A stretch of DNA of 64,000 nucleotides from Rubrobacter marinus (GTDB lineage Bacteria; Actinomycetota; Rubrobacteria; Rubrobacterales; Rubrobacteraceae): assembly GCF_011492965.1 (NCBI RefSeq), contig NZ_CP045121.1, positions 1,736,001-1,800,000 on the forward strand, given 5' to 3'. The notes below the pieces were generated by a model. That model was not told the origin of the DNA. It ran no database searches and saw nothing but the letters and a program-made list of their open reading frames with translations. This document shows, piece by piece, positions 27,166 through 35,827 of the stretch (the stretch's first letter is position 1; each line of letters opens with the position of its first letter). The position numbers and the translations under genes are program-made.

Positions 27166-28671
27166 ATGCGTAGCTCCGCTTACCTGCGGCTCGCCGTAGA
27201 CGAGCTCTTGCGGGCCGAAGATTCGCAGTTGATGCAATCCACGATCTACGACACGTGCTGGGCCGCCCGGTTGACGACCGAAGACGGCGGCATGGCATAC
27301 CCGCACCTGCTGCCCTGGATACTGGACCGCCAGCAGGCGGACGGGAGCTGGGGCAGCCGCGTCCCGTACACGCACGACCGACTGCTGAGCACGCTGGTCG
27401 TGGTGGTGCTGCTCGCCCGCTTCGGGCACCGCCGCGACGACCAGGCGCGCAGGATCGCGGGGCAGCGCTACATCTGGCGGCACACGGACAAGCTGGAGCA
27501 GGACACCTACAGGACCATTGGGTTCGAGCTGATCCTGCCGAACCTCCTGGAGGAGGGGCGGGAGCTCGGCCTGGACCTCCCGTACACCCAGCTCGGGCAC
27601 TACGAAGACGAGCGCGAGAAGAAGCTGAGCCTCCTGCCGCGGGAGAGGCTCTTCGACACCTGGACGACGGCGCTGCACTCCCTCGAGGCCTTCGCCGGCC
27701 GCATCGACGTCGAGGGGGCGGGGAAGCTCCTCCAGGAGGACGGCTCCATGGCGGCGTCTCCGTCTGCCACGGCCTGCTTTCTCTCGCAGACGCGCGACTG
27801 GCGGGAGCGCCACCCGCGCAGCACCACGTACCTCGAGGACCTGCTGGCGCGCGGCGGCGGCCTGCCCCCGGTCTCCCCCCACGACATCTTCATGCGCGCC
27901 TGGATCCTCTACTACCTGCACTACGGCGGCCTGACCGCGGAGCACGCCGGCGCGCTGAAGCCCCACCACGAGCACCTGATGAAGGCCTGGAGGCCCGAGG
28001 GGGTCGGCTTCTCCTCCAACGGCTTCCCCGACTCCGACGACACGGCGATGACCCTCCTCGCGCTCCACCGCGCCGGGTACGAGGTCGACGGGTCCTGCCT
28101 GCTCGCCTACGAGAGCGACCGCAACTTCGCCTCCTTCGAGCGCGAGAGGGACCCCTCCGTGAGCGCGAACCTGCACGTCCTGGAAGCATCGGAGACCATG
28201 CCCGAGGGCGACCGCGCCAGGGTCAGGGAGAAGATACTGGGCTACCTCATGCGCGCGCGCCACCACGGCACGTTCTGGAGGGACAAGTGGCACGCCTCCA
28301 TCTACTACCCGACGAGCCGCGCCATGATGCTGCTTCCGTCCTACGTGCCGGACGAGATGGAGGAGACCCTGCGGTGGCTCCTGCACACGCAGCACGTCAA
28401 CGGGGCCTGGGGCCAGCACGGCCCCACCGACGAGGAGACCGCCATCACCCTGCTCGCCTTGCTCCACCACCACCGCACCGTAAAGCCCCTCCCCCAGGAG
28501 CCGCTGAGCAGGGCCGCGTCGTACCTGGCGGCGAACGAGCGCCCGTTCAAGAACGACTACCACGAGCTGTGGATAGGCAAGACGCTCTACGCGCCGGCCT
28601 TCGCCATAAGGGCGGCCGTCCTGTCCGCCCTCAGCCTCTACGGGGACACGTTCGGAGAGGAAGTGTTCTGA
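27166..28671 (+). CDS. Class II diterpene cyclase, Rv3377c-like (halimadienyl/kolavenyl diphosphate synthase type)
   Basis: A 501-residue terpene cyclase, the same length as Rv3377c. It should convert geranylgeranyl diphosphate to a bicyclic diphosphate by protonation. The catalytic class II motif DSDD is at 289-292 (PDSDDTAMTLLAL). QW-type repeats are seen as ADGSWGS near 60 and NGAWGQHG near 408. Family segments TIYDTCWAARL, DRLLSTL, TIGFELILPNLLEE, SANLHVLEAS, FWRDKWHASIYYPT and LWIGKTLYAPAFAIRAAVLSAL all match Rv3377c as I recall it. No class I DDxxD motif is present, so a second enzyme must remove the diphosphate; the divergent Rv3378c-like gene fits. No GGPP synthase lies in the window. 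ATG at 27166 with GGAGGG 7 nt upstream. Confidence 0.9.
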   Translation: MRSSAYLRLAVDELLRAEDSQLMQSTIYDTCWAARLTTEDGGMAYPHLLPWILDRQQADGSWGSRVPYTHDRLLSTLVVVVLLARFGHRRDDQARRIAGQRYIWRHTDKLEQDTYRTIGFELILPNLLEEGRELGLDLPYTQLGHYEDEREKKLSLLPRERLFDTWTTALHSLEAFAGRIDVEGAGKLLQEDGSMAASPSATACFLSQTRDWRERHPRSTTYLEDLLARGGGLPPVSPHDIFMRAWILYYLHYGGLTAEHAGALKPHHEHLMKAWRPEGVGFSSNGFPDSDDTAMTLLALHRAGYEVDGSCLLAYESDRNFASFERERDPSVSANLHVLEASETMPEGDRARVREKILGYLMRARHHGTFWRDKWHASIYYPTSRAMMLLPSYVPDEMEETLRWLLHTQHVNGAWGQHGPTDEETAITLLALLHHHRTVKPLPQEPLSRAASYLAANERPFKNDYHELWIGKTLYAPAFAIRAAVLSALSLYGDTFGEEVF

Positions 28672-28851
28672 TCCGCCACACCCGGGCAGCCGATGCTGAG
28701 CGCCCTTACGTGATCGGGAGCGAAGCGTAGGGAGACCGGGGAAGCGGTCGCATCAGGCGGCCGGATGCGGCGCGTGAGGTGCTTCGGCTAAAGATCCTGG
28801 CCGTTTTGTCCGATCATATAGGGAGAAGGGTCGGCAATTGGTGGAGATCCG

Positions 28852-28888
28852 GTCCCGCAGAGGGTTGTTGGCGAACCCTCTGCGGGAC
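28852..28888. other. Perfect 15-bp hairpin upstream of the GGDEF-EAL gene
   Basis: GTCCCGCAGAGGGTT at 28852-28866 pairs with AACCCTCTGCGGGAC at 28874-28888, loop GTTGGCG. It lies 32 bp before the GTG of the GGDEF-EAL gene and 180 bp after the cyclase. No T tract follows. It may be a terminator for the cyclase or a structured 5' leader. Confidence 0.7.
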
Positions 28889-28920
28889 GGGCACGAGCAC
28901 ATGACCATAGGGAGCTGGCG

Positions 28921-30726
28921 GTGCTGAAGGTCAACAACCCGGACTTGGACCTGCAAAGAAGAGGACACGTCCTCGCCGTCATACTGGTGGGGTTGGCGCT
29001 CGCCGCGGCTTTCGTGTCGGTGATCAACCTGGCCCAGGGGCAGTACCAGTACAACGCGTACAACGGCGCAGCGCTCCTGCTTATCGGCTCCTTGTACACG
29101 CTCAACCGCCTGGGCTACGTGCGCCTCGCCAGCCTGCTAACGGTCGCGTGTATGGCTTTCGGGCCGTTCCTCGCTTTCAACGAGCCCGACATGAGAACGG
29201 CCTACAGCATGCTGGTCGTTCCCCTGATAACGGCCAGCTTCCTGCTGACCCCGTGGGGAAGCTTCGTGGTCGCCGCTTCCGTCATCGCCGTTAGCGCGTG
29301 GATCGGGTTGTTCTCGGAGACCTTTTATTTCCCCCTGATCACCTTGCCCGTCATCGCCGGGCTCTCTTACCTCTTCGCGGATAGCCTGGATCGCGCGTAC
29401 GTCAAGAACAGGCATATCGCATTGCACGACTCGCTCACGGATATGCCCAACCGCACCATGTTTCTGGACAAGCTGCACGGTGCCACGGCGCGCGCCGAGC
29501 GGGCGGGCAACATGGTCGCCGTGCTCTTCCTGGATCTCGACGATTTCAAGCGCGTCAACGACAGCCTCGGGCACAAGACGGGCGACGACCTCTTGATCCA
29601 GGTGGGGCAGCGTCTCCAGAGCACGCTGCGGGTCGGAGACACCGCCGCGCGGCTGGGCGGCGACGAGTTCACCGTGCTGTTGGAGGGCATCGAGGAGGGC
29701 GAGGAATCGGCGCGGGTGGCGCACAGGGTTAGGGAGCGTCTGGAGTCTCCGTTCGTGGTGGGAGGCGGGCACGAGGTCGTCGTGAAGGCGAGCGTGGGGA
29801 TCGCCATGAGCGCGAACACGACGATCTCGGCGGGCGATCTCTTGCGAAACGCGAACGTTGCCATGTACAAGGCCAAGAAGGGTAAGCTCGGGTACGCCCT
29901 GTACGATCCGAGCATGCACGCCGAGGTTCTGGAGCGCCTGCGGCTGGAGAACGACATGCGCCGAGCCCTCGAAGAAGAAGAGTTCGAGGTGCATTACCAG
30001 CCCAAGGTCCAGCTGACGACCGGTGCGATGACGGGTGTGGAGGCGCTCGTGCGCTGGCGGCATCCGGAACGAGGCATGATCTCCCCGGGCCAGTTTATCC
30101 CGCTCGCCGAGGACACGGGTCTGATCGTACCCATAGGCATGTGGGTCTTGGAGACTGCCTGCCGTCAGGCCAAGGAGTGGGAGGCGCTTCACCCGGATTC
30201 GCCGCCCCTGATGATGGCGGTGAACCTTTCGGCGAGGCAGTTCCGGCACCCGAGCTTGATGGAGGACATCCTCGCGGCGTTGCAGAGGAGCGGGCTGGAG
30301 CCCCACAAGCTGCAGCTCGAGGTGACGGAGAGCGTCGTCATGGATAACAGCGAGCACGCCATCGGCGTTCTCAGGGAGCTGCGCAAGCTCGGGGTGAAGA
30401 GCGCCATGGACGACTTCGGAACGGGCTACTCATCCCTCGGGTACTTGAAGACGCTCCCGCTGAGCAACCTGAAGGTCGACCGCTCTTTCGTGAAGGGGTT
30501 GGGCGACAACGCCGAGGACTCGGCGATCGTGCGTCTCGTGGTGGACCTGGCCCACACCCTGGGGCTGAAGGTCACGGCCGAGGGCGTCGAGACCGCTGAG
30601 CAGGTGGCGCACCTCAAGGAGATGGGCTGCGACCTCGGCCAGGGCTTCTACTTCTCCCGTCCCCTGGCGAGCGAGGCGATGACCGAGCTGCTGGAGGCGG
30701 GCGTCCCCTTGTCCGGCACGGTTTAG
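28921..30726 (+). CDS. Membrane-bound GGDEF-EAL cyclic-di-GMP protein
   Basis: A 601-residue protein. Residues 15-150 form five to six membrane spans, a MASE-like sensor region. A GGDEF domain follows with the intact active site RLGGDEF at 244-250 and substrate loop DLDDFKRVNDSLGH. The EAL domain has EAL at 374-376, then NLSARQF, DDFGTGYSSL and AEGVET, so both diguanylate cyclase and phosphodiesterase sites look complete. No I-site RxxD is obvious before GGDEF (RVGDTAARLGGDEF). GTG start at 28921 after AGGGAG. The hairpin at 28852 lies in its probable leader. It controls c-di-GMP in response to a membrane signal (family knowledge). Confidence 0.92.
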   Translation: MLKVNNPDLDLQRRGHVLAVILVGLALAAAFVSVINLAQGQYQYNAYNGAALLLIGSLYTLNRLGYVRLASLLTVACMAFGPFLAFNEPDMRTAYSMLVVPLITASFLLTPWGSFVVAASVIAVSAWIGLFSETFYFPLITLPVIAGLSYLFADSLDRAYVKNRHIALHDSLTDMPNRTMFLDKLHGATARAERAGNMVAVLFLDLDDFKRVNDSLGHKTGDDLLIQVGQRLQSTLRVGDTAARLGGDEFTVLLEGIEEGEESARVAHRVRERLESPFVVGGGHEVVVKASVGIAMSANTTISAGDLLRNANVAMYKAKKGKLGYALYDPSMHAEVLERLRLENDMRRALEEEEFEVHYQPKVQLTTGAMTGVEALVRWRHPERGMISPGQFIPLAEDTGLIVPIGMWVLETACRQAKEWEALHPDSPPLMMAVNLSARQFRHPSLMEDILAALQRSGLEPHKLQLEVTESVVMDNSEHAIGVLRELRKLGVKSAMDDFGTGYSSLGYLKTLPLSNLKVDRSFVKGLGDNAEDSAIVRLVVDLAHTLGLKVTAEGVETAEQVAHLKEMGCDLGQGFYFSRPLASEAMTELLEAGVPLSGTV

Positions 30727-31844
30727 AGGCTCCTGCCCGTCTCCCGCTGTAGGGGCAGCACGGGCGCCTCGGTCTCCGCAGCGTCGTGCGGTCGGGTGAG
30801 ATCTTCTATCTTCTCCGCGAGAAACGCCGCGTCGCGGTGCACCCAGCCCAGGTGGCCGGATCCGCACTGGTACAGCCAGTCCAGGCCCAAGAAGTACAAA
30901 CCGGGACTCTCGGTGACGCCGCGCTCGTGTACGGGAACTCCCGCCTCGTCGAAGACGGGCGCGTCCACCCAGGAGTAATCCTCTCTGTACCCGGTGGCCC
31001 AAACGACGCTTGCAACGTCGAAGCTGCGAGCCCCCTCGAGGATCACCGTCGCCCCGTCGGCGCGTAGCGTCCGGCCGAGGACCTCGATCCCGTGCTCGCG
31101 CCTGAACCGGGACACCTTGACGCCGATCAAGGGTACCTCCGTACGGCTCATCCATCTTCCGATGCGGCTATCCACGGAGACGTCCATCACGCCGATCTTG
31201 TGCATCCACCAGTTCAGGTCGCGCCCCAGGAACCTCTGCGGCGCGTACGGCACTTTTCTCCCCACGGATAGGTAGACCTTCCGGCTCCGCGACAACTCCC
31301 TCGCGATGTGTACGCCGGAGTTGCCGGCCCCTACCACGAGCGCGGCGCCGGGCGGGAGGGCCTCGGGGTTGCGGTACTCGGAGGAGTGTATCTGGAAGAC
31401 TTGCGGGCCCAGCTCCGCCGCGATGGGCGGCACGTAGGGGCGGTGGAAGGCTCCGGTGGAGATGACGACCTGCCCTGCCTCGTAGGTGGTCGAGTCCGTC
31501 CGCACGAGGTAGCCCGAGGACTTCTTCTCGACGGCCCTCACGCGCGAGCGCAGGCGCACGGGCAGCTCGAACGCCCTCGCGTACGACTCGAGGTAGTCGG
31601 CGACCTCGTCCTTGGTGGGGTAGGTGTCCGGGGGGGCGGGGAACGGGAGGCCCGGGAGGCCGTTGTACTGCGAGGGCGTGAACAACCGTAGGGAGTCGAA
31701 GCGCGTGCGCCAGGAGTGTCCGACGGCGGGGGCGCCGTCGAGGATCACGAAGTTAAATCCTCGCCGCTTGAGGTAGTACCCGAGCGCCAGCCCGGCCTGC
31801 CCGCCACCCACGACGACCACGTCTACAGGCCCAACGGCTTGCAA
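30723..31844 (-). CDS. Flavin-dependent NAD(P)H oxidoreductase/monooxygenase (CzcO/YUCCA-like)
   Basis: A 373-residue two-dinucleotide-domain flavoprotein. The FAD site is VVVVGGGQAGLALGYYLKRRG, the NADPH site VVGAGNSGVHIARELS, and an ATG-type motif is seen as VWATGYREDY. The combination is typical of group B flavin monooxygenases and CzcO-like proteins. I chose the TTG at 31844, with GGGGTGA 8 nt upstream; the frame is open to 31886. Its end overlaps the GGDEF-EAL gene by 4 bp on the other strand. Substrate unknown; nothing ties it to the terpene genes except closeness. Confidence 0.83.
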   Translation of the reverse strand: MQAVGPVDVVVVGGGQAGLALGYYLKRRGFNFVILDGAPAVGHSWRTRFDSLRLFTPSQYNGLPGLPFPAPPDTYPTKDEVADYLESYARAFELPVRLRSRVRAVEKKSSGYLVRTDSTTYEAGQVVISTGAFHRPYVPPIAAELGPQVFQIHSSEYRNPEALPPGAALVVGAGNSGVHIARELSRSRKVYLSVGRKVPYAPQRFLGRDLNWWMHKIGVMDVSVDSRIGRWMSRTEVPLIGVKVSRFRREHGIEVLGRTLRADGATVILEGARSFDVASVVWATGYREDYSWVDAPVFDEAGVPVHERGVTESPGLYFLGLDWLYQCGSGHLGWVHRDAAFLAEKIEDLTRPHDAAETEAPVLPLQRETGRSL

Positions 31845-31941
31845 AACATCACCCCACGATCTCCGGTGCCGCCCATAATATGCCACCCATCCGGCCCGCC
31901 CATTGTATTGCGTCCTACGCCGGAGCGCGGGGAGGGGTCGT

Positions 31942-32928
31942 TCAGCCCTTCGGCCTGGTGACGAGCTTACCGTAGGTCTTGCGGCTCCCGAGGAGGCCGA
32001 GGGCGTCGGGCAGGTTCTCGAACGGGACGGTGTCGTAGATCAGGGGGTCTATCCCCCGGAGGCGTAGAGCCCGACGAGAGCCTCGTGGTTCTCGGCCACT
32101 ACCGCCGGCATGACCTTGTTGTAGAGGCCCCAGTGGAGGCCGACGACGGAGTAGTTTTTGACGAGGGCGTGGTTTGCGGGGCCTCGGGGATCCTGCCGGA
32201 GGCGAAGCCGACGACGAGGAGGCGCCCTCGAAGGCGACGCACCTGCGGGAGCGGTCGAAGACGTCGCCGCCCACGGGGTCGAAGATCACGTCGGCCCCGC
32301 GCCCGCCGGTCGCCTCCTTCACGGCGTCGACGAAGTCGTCCTCTCTGTAATCCAGCGAGAGCTCCGCCCCCAGGTCCTCGCAGACCCTGACCTTCTCGGG
32401 GCCGCCGGACGTGGAGATCACGCGCGCCCCCGCCGCCCTCGCGACCTGGATGGCGGCCGAGCCCACGCCCCCGGCGCCGGCGTGCACGAGCACGGTCTCC
32501 CCCTCCGCGAGGCCTGCCCTGCGATGGAGGCCCATGTACGCGGTCTGGTACACGATGTGCATCGCCGCCGCCTTCTCGTAGGGCATGTTCTCGGGGACGG
32601 GGAAGACGCCGCCCTCGGCCGGGGCGACGACCTTCTCGGCGAAGCCGCCGTCGGGGAGGGGCGGGGTGGCGAGCACCCTCGTGCCCGGGGCGAGGGCGAC
32701 CCCCTCGCCGGCCCCGGCCACCGTTCCGGCGACCTCGGCGCCCGGGGTGAACGGGGGCTCCGGGCGCTCCTGGTACTTGCCCTGGCAGAGGAGGATGTCG
32801 AAGAAGTTGAGCGCCGCCGCCTCGACCTCGACGACGACCTCGCCGGGGCCGGGCTTCGGCTCCTCGACCTCCTCGAGCCTCAGGGCGTCCTTCGGGTCTC
32901 CCAGCTCGTGTACCCTCCAAGCGCGCAT
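31942..32928 (-). CDS. Quinone oxidoreductase-like MDR protein, frame broken three times
   Basis: A zinc-free medium-chain reductase of about 329 residues. Motifs: ALNFFDILLCQGKYQ, the NADPH loop HAGAGGVGSAAIQVA and VIFDPVGGDVFD. Single bases are missing at 32225-32227, about 32178-32181 and 32053-32057. Correcting them gives EGRLLVVGFASGRIPEAPANHALVKNYSVVGLHWG and YASGGIDPLIYDT, as in close relatives. The end is TGA at 31942-31944. ATG at 32928 after GGAGGAG. Probably reduces quinones or enoyl compounds with NADPH. Confidence 0.86.
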   Translation of the reverse strand: MRAWRVHELGDPKDALRLEEVEEPKPGPGEVVVEVEAAALNFFDILLCQGKYQERPEPPFTPGAEVAGTVAGAGEGVALAPGTRVLATPPLPDGGFAEKVVAPAEGGVFPVPENMPYEKAAAMHIVYQTAYMGLHRRAGLAEGETVLVHAGAGGVGSAAIQVARAAGARVISTSGGPEKVRVCEDLGAELSLDYREDDFVDAVKEATGGRGADVIFDPVGGDVFDRSRRCVAFEGASSSSASPPAGSPRPRKPRPRQKLLRRRPPLGPLQQGHAGGSGREPRGSRRALRLRGIDPLIYDTVPFENLPDALGLLGSRKTYGKLVTRPKG

Positions 32929-33073
32929 GCCCCGCTCCTCCCGTTCTCGGCGGACGAGGCCCGAGCTTAACACCGCCCGATGCCCGGCACCAAGCCGCGT
33001 TCTGGCGCCTCTCGGGGAGGGCTGGTAAGCTCCCGGGCGTACTTCTGCGGACATATTTTGGGGAGGACGGGAG

Positions 33074-33736
33074 ATGCTAAGGGTGAGGGATGCCATGAGC
33101 AGGGAGGTCGTCGCGATCGGGCCGGACGCCGGGGTCGGTGAGGCCTGGGGCCTGTGCCGCGAGCGGGGGATACGGCACCTGCCGGTGGTGGAGGGCGAGA
33201 AGCTCGTCGGCATCGTCTCGGACAGGGACCTCAGGGACGTCAGCCCGCCGCGCGACACGCGCGACGAGGAGAACACCCTGGGGTACGTCCGCGTCCGGGA
33301 GATCATGAGCACGGACGTCGTCACGGTGCATCCCCTGGACACCATCGAGCACGCCGCGCGCACGATCTACGAGAAGAACTTCAACGGCCTCCCCGTCGTC
33401 GCCGACGGCGAGCTGGCGGGCATCATCACCTCGACGGACCTCGTGCGCATCCTCGTCGACCTCACCGGGGCCGGGAGCGAGGGCAGCTGGATCGAGGTGG
33501 AGGTCCCGAACGAGCCGGGGACGCTCGCCGGGATCACGGACGAGCTCCGCAACCGCCAGGTGAACATCGCGGGCATCTTCCTCGGCCCCGCCGGCCGCGA
33601 GACGTACCGCTCCATCGTCCTCAGGCTCGAGACCACCGACCCCTCGAGCATCGCAGAGACCCTCGAAGGCGCCGGGTACACCGTCACCACCACGGAGTCC
33701 ACGGCCCCTCAGGACCGCAACGTAGAGCGCCGGTAG
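33074..33736 (+). CDS. CBS-pair and ACT-domain protein (AcuB-like)
   Basis: A 220-residue protein with two CBS repeats (about 6-58 and 75-130; RHLPVVEGEKLVGIVSDRDL and NGLPVVADGELAGIITSTDL) and a C-terminal ACT domain (about 140-210; VEVPNEPGTLAGITDELRNRQVNIAGIF). CBS pairs bind adenosine nucleotides and ACT binds amino acids, so the protein probably senses energy or amino-acid state. ATG at 33074 with GGAGGACGGGAG upstream. It stands alone. Confidence 0.88.
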   Translation: MLRVRDAMSREVVAIGPDAGVGEAWGLCRERGIRHLPVVEGEKLVGIVSDRDLRDVSPPRDTRDEENTLGYVRVREIMSTDVVTVHPLDTIEHAARTIYEKNFNGLPVVADGELAGIITSTDLVRILVDLTGAGSEGSWIEVEVPNEPGTLAGITDELRNRQVNIAGIFLGPAGRETYRSIVLRLETTDPSSIAETLEGAGYTVTTTESTAPQDRNVERR

Positions 33737-33772
33737 CGGGGAAGGGGACGGTGCTCCCGTCCCCCGGTTCCT

Positions 33773-34681
33773 CTAGGCGAAGAGCCCCTCGCCCGCGCCG
33801 GGCTTGAGGCTGCCGCTCTCGTCGAGGTAGTCGCGCCAGGAGCGCTTCGGGCTGTAGCCGAGCATCTTCTCGGCCTTGGCGATGGAGATGCCGGAGGCGT
33901 CCTCGCGGGGGAGCGGGGTCTTCAGCTCGACCTTGTCCCCGTAGTACTCGCGCACGATCTCCTCGAACGGCCGGCCGCCGACGTTGTCCGGGGAGGCGAT
34001 GTAGAAGACCTCGTGGCCCGGCAGGTCGGACTCGGCGGCGAGGACTATGGCGTCGGCGAGGTCGTAGACGTCGATGTAGCTCCAGAAGTTGGGGGAGAGG
34101 ACGCCAGCGTCGCGGACCTGCGGCCCGAGGTTGCGCTCGTAGTTGCCCTCGTGCTGCACCCAGGAGGGGCGGATGGAGATGCAGCGGATGTCGCTCCTCG
34201 TGATCGCGCCGTCCATCAGGAGCTCGCCGAAGTACTTGGCGGTCGCGTAGGGGTCCTGGGGCTTTATGGGGTGCTCCTCGTCTACGGGCACGTAGTCCGG
34301 GAGGAACGGGCGCTCGGGGAAGAAGAAGCCGGGCACGGTCTCGCTGGAGATGTTGACGTAGCGCGGCACCCCGAGCCGGATCGCCGCCTCCAGCGTGTTG
34401 AAGACGCCCATGAGGTTGTTGTGGAAGACGACGTGGGGCGGGTTGTGGGTCGGCTCCGGCAGCGCGGCGGCGTGGACGACGGCGTCCATCCCGTTCACCA
34501 CGGCGTAGGCGTCGCCCGCGTCGGTGAGGTCGGCCTGTATGTATTCGGGGTCTGAATCCTCCGGGCGCTCGAAGACGGGCGGGATGAGGTCCGTCGCCCT
34601 CACCTCGTGCCCCTTCGCCTGGAGCGCCGCCACCGCCGCCCTGCCGACCTTGCCCGCGGATCCCGTCACCAGTACACGCAA
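33773..34681 (-). CDS. NAD-dependent epimerase/dehydratase (extended SDR)
   Basis: A 302-residue extended SDR. The start is TTG at 34681 with GGGAGGG 6 nt upstream, giving MRVLVTGSAGKVGRAAV. NAD motif TGSAGKVG; catalytic tyrosine and lysine in DPYATAKYFGE; serine in NISSETV. Similar proteins act on nucleotide sugars or uronates. Divergent from another SDR-like gene at 34772. Confidence 0.86.
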   Translation of the reverse strand: MRVLVTGSAGKVGRAAVAALQAKGHEVRATDLIPPVFERPEDSDPEYIQADLTDAGDAYAVVNGMDAVVHAAALPEPTHNPPHVVFHNNLMGVFNTLEAAIRLGVPRYVNISSETVPGFFFPERPFLPDYVPVDEEHPIKPQDPYATAKYFGELLMDGAITRSDIRCISIRPSWVQHEGNYERNLGPQVRDAGVLSPNFWSYIDVYDLADAIVLAAESDLPGHEVFYIASPDNVGGRPFEEIVREYYGDKVELKTPLPREDASGISIAKAEKMLGYSPKRSWRDYLDESGSLKPGAGEGLFA

Positions 34682-34771
34682 GAAAATCCCTCCCACGATA
34701 GACAACACCGGCGATGGTACTACGGGAGGGACGCTGTTTCGCCCGCGAGAACGCAGGGTAAGCAGCCCTTC

Positions 34772-35827
34772 ATGCGAGTAGTAGTCATCGGCGCCACGGG
34801 TAATATCGGAACGAGCGTCCTGCGCGCGCTCTCGAACGAGGATCGGGTCGACTCCGTACTCGGCGTGGCGCGGCGTCGGCCGGGCTTACGCATGGAGAAG
34901 GTCGAGTGGGCGACGGCGGACATCTCCCGGGACGACCTCGTCCCGGTCGTAAGGGGGGCGGACGCCGTCGTGCTCCTCGCTTGGCTCATACAGCCCTCCC
35001 GCGACCTCAACAAGCTGTGGATGGTGAACGTCGAGGGGAGCATGAGGGCGGCGCGGGCCGTCGCCGAGGCCGGGGTTCCGGCGCTCCTCTACGCCTCCTC
35101 GGTCGGGGCTTACTCGCCGGGGCCGAAGGACCGCGCCGTCGACGAGAGCTGGCCGACGGGCGGCACCCCGACCTCGTACTACGCCCGGGAGAAGGCCGAG
35201 GTCGAGCGGAGGCTGGACCGCTTCGAGGTCGAGCACCCGGGGGTGCGCGTCGTGAGGATGCGCCAGGCGCTCACGTTCAAGAGCGAGGCGGCGGAGGGGC
35301 AGCGGCGCCTCTTCGCAGGGCCGTTCTTCCCGGCGTTCGTCGCCCGTCCGGAGCTTATAAACCTCGTCCCGGCGATCCAGGGTCTGCGCGGTCAGGTGGT
35401 CCACTCCTTCGACGTGGGGGAGGCCTACCGGCTCGCGCTCCTGAACGAAGAGGCCCGGGGGGCCTACAACCTCGCCACGGAGCCCGTCGTCGACCCCGCG
35501 GAGCTCTCGCGCATCTTCGGCGCGCGGCCGGTGCCGGTGCCCGTGCAGCTCGCCCGGGCCGCCGCCCGCGTAAGCTGGCAGCTCAGGCTCCAGCCGGTGC
35601 CCGAGGGCTGGCTGGACCTCGCGCTGAACATCCCCGTCATGGACACGACGCGCGCCCGGACCGGGCTCGGCTGGACGCCGCGGTACGGCGCGGGGGAGAC
35701 GCTGCTCGACGAGCTGAAGGGGATGAGGGAGGGCGCGGGGCTGGACACGCCGCCGCTCTCCCCGAAGACGAGCGGTCCTTTCAGGATCCGGGAGATATTG
35801 ACGGGCGTGGGGAGGAGGGAGCCATGA
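34772..35827 (+). CDS. NAD(P)H-binding epimerase-like protein (extended/atypical SDR)
   Basis: A 351-residue protein with MRVVVIGATGNIGTSVLRAL, the glycine-rich motif, an SSVG serine segment (LLYASSVGAYSPG) and YYAREK as the Tyr-x-x-x-Lys site. The last 40 residues are an extension not usual for the family. The stop overlaps the next ATG by 4 nt, so it is coupled to the zinc dehydrogenase. Confidence 0.83.
   Translation: MRVVVIGATGNIGTSVLRALSNEDRVDSVLGVARRRPGLRMEKVEWATADISRDDLVPVVRGADAVVLLAWLIQPSRDLNKLWMVNVEGSMRAARAVAEAGVPALLYASSVGAYSPGPKDRAVDESWPTGGTPTSYYAREKAEVERRLDRFEVEHPGVRVVRMRQALTFKSEAAEGQRRLFAGPFFPAFVARPELINLVPAIQGLRGQVVHSFDVGEAYRLALLNEEARGAYNLATEPVVDPAELSRIFGARPVPVPVQLARAAARVSWQLRLQPVPEGWLDLALNIPVMDTTRARTGLGWTPRYGAGETLLDELKGMREGAGLDTPPLSPKTSGPFRIREILTGVGRREP

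Noticed and set aside
32053-32270. In-frame TAG in the quinone reductase at 31942-32928 as a recoded stop
   Set aside because: It disappears when a single base is restored in the C run at 32053-32057, and two similar losses occur nearby; recoding is not needed.
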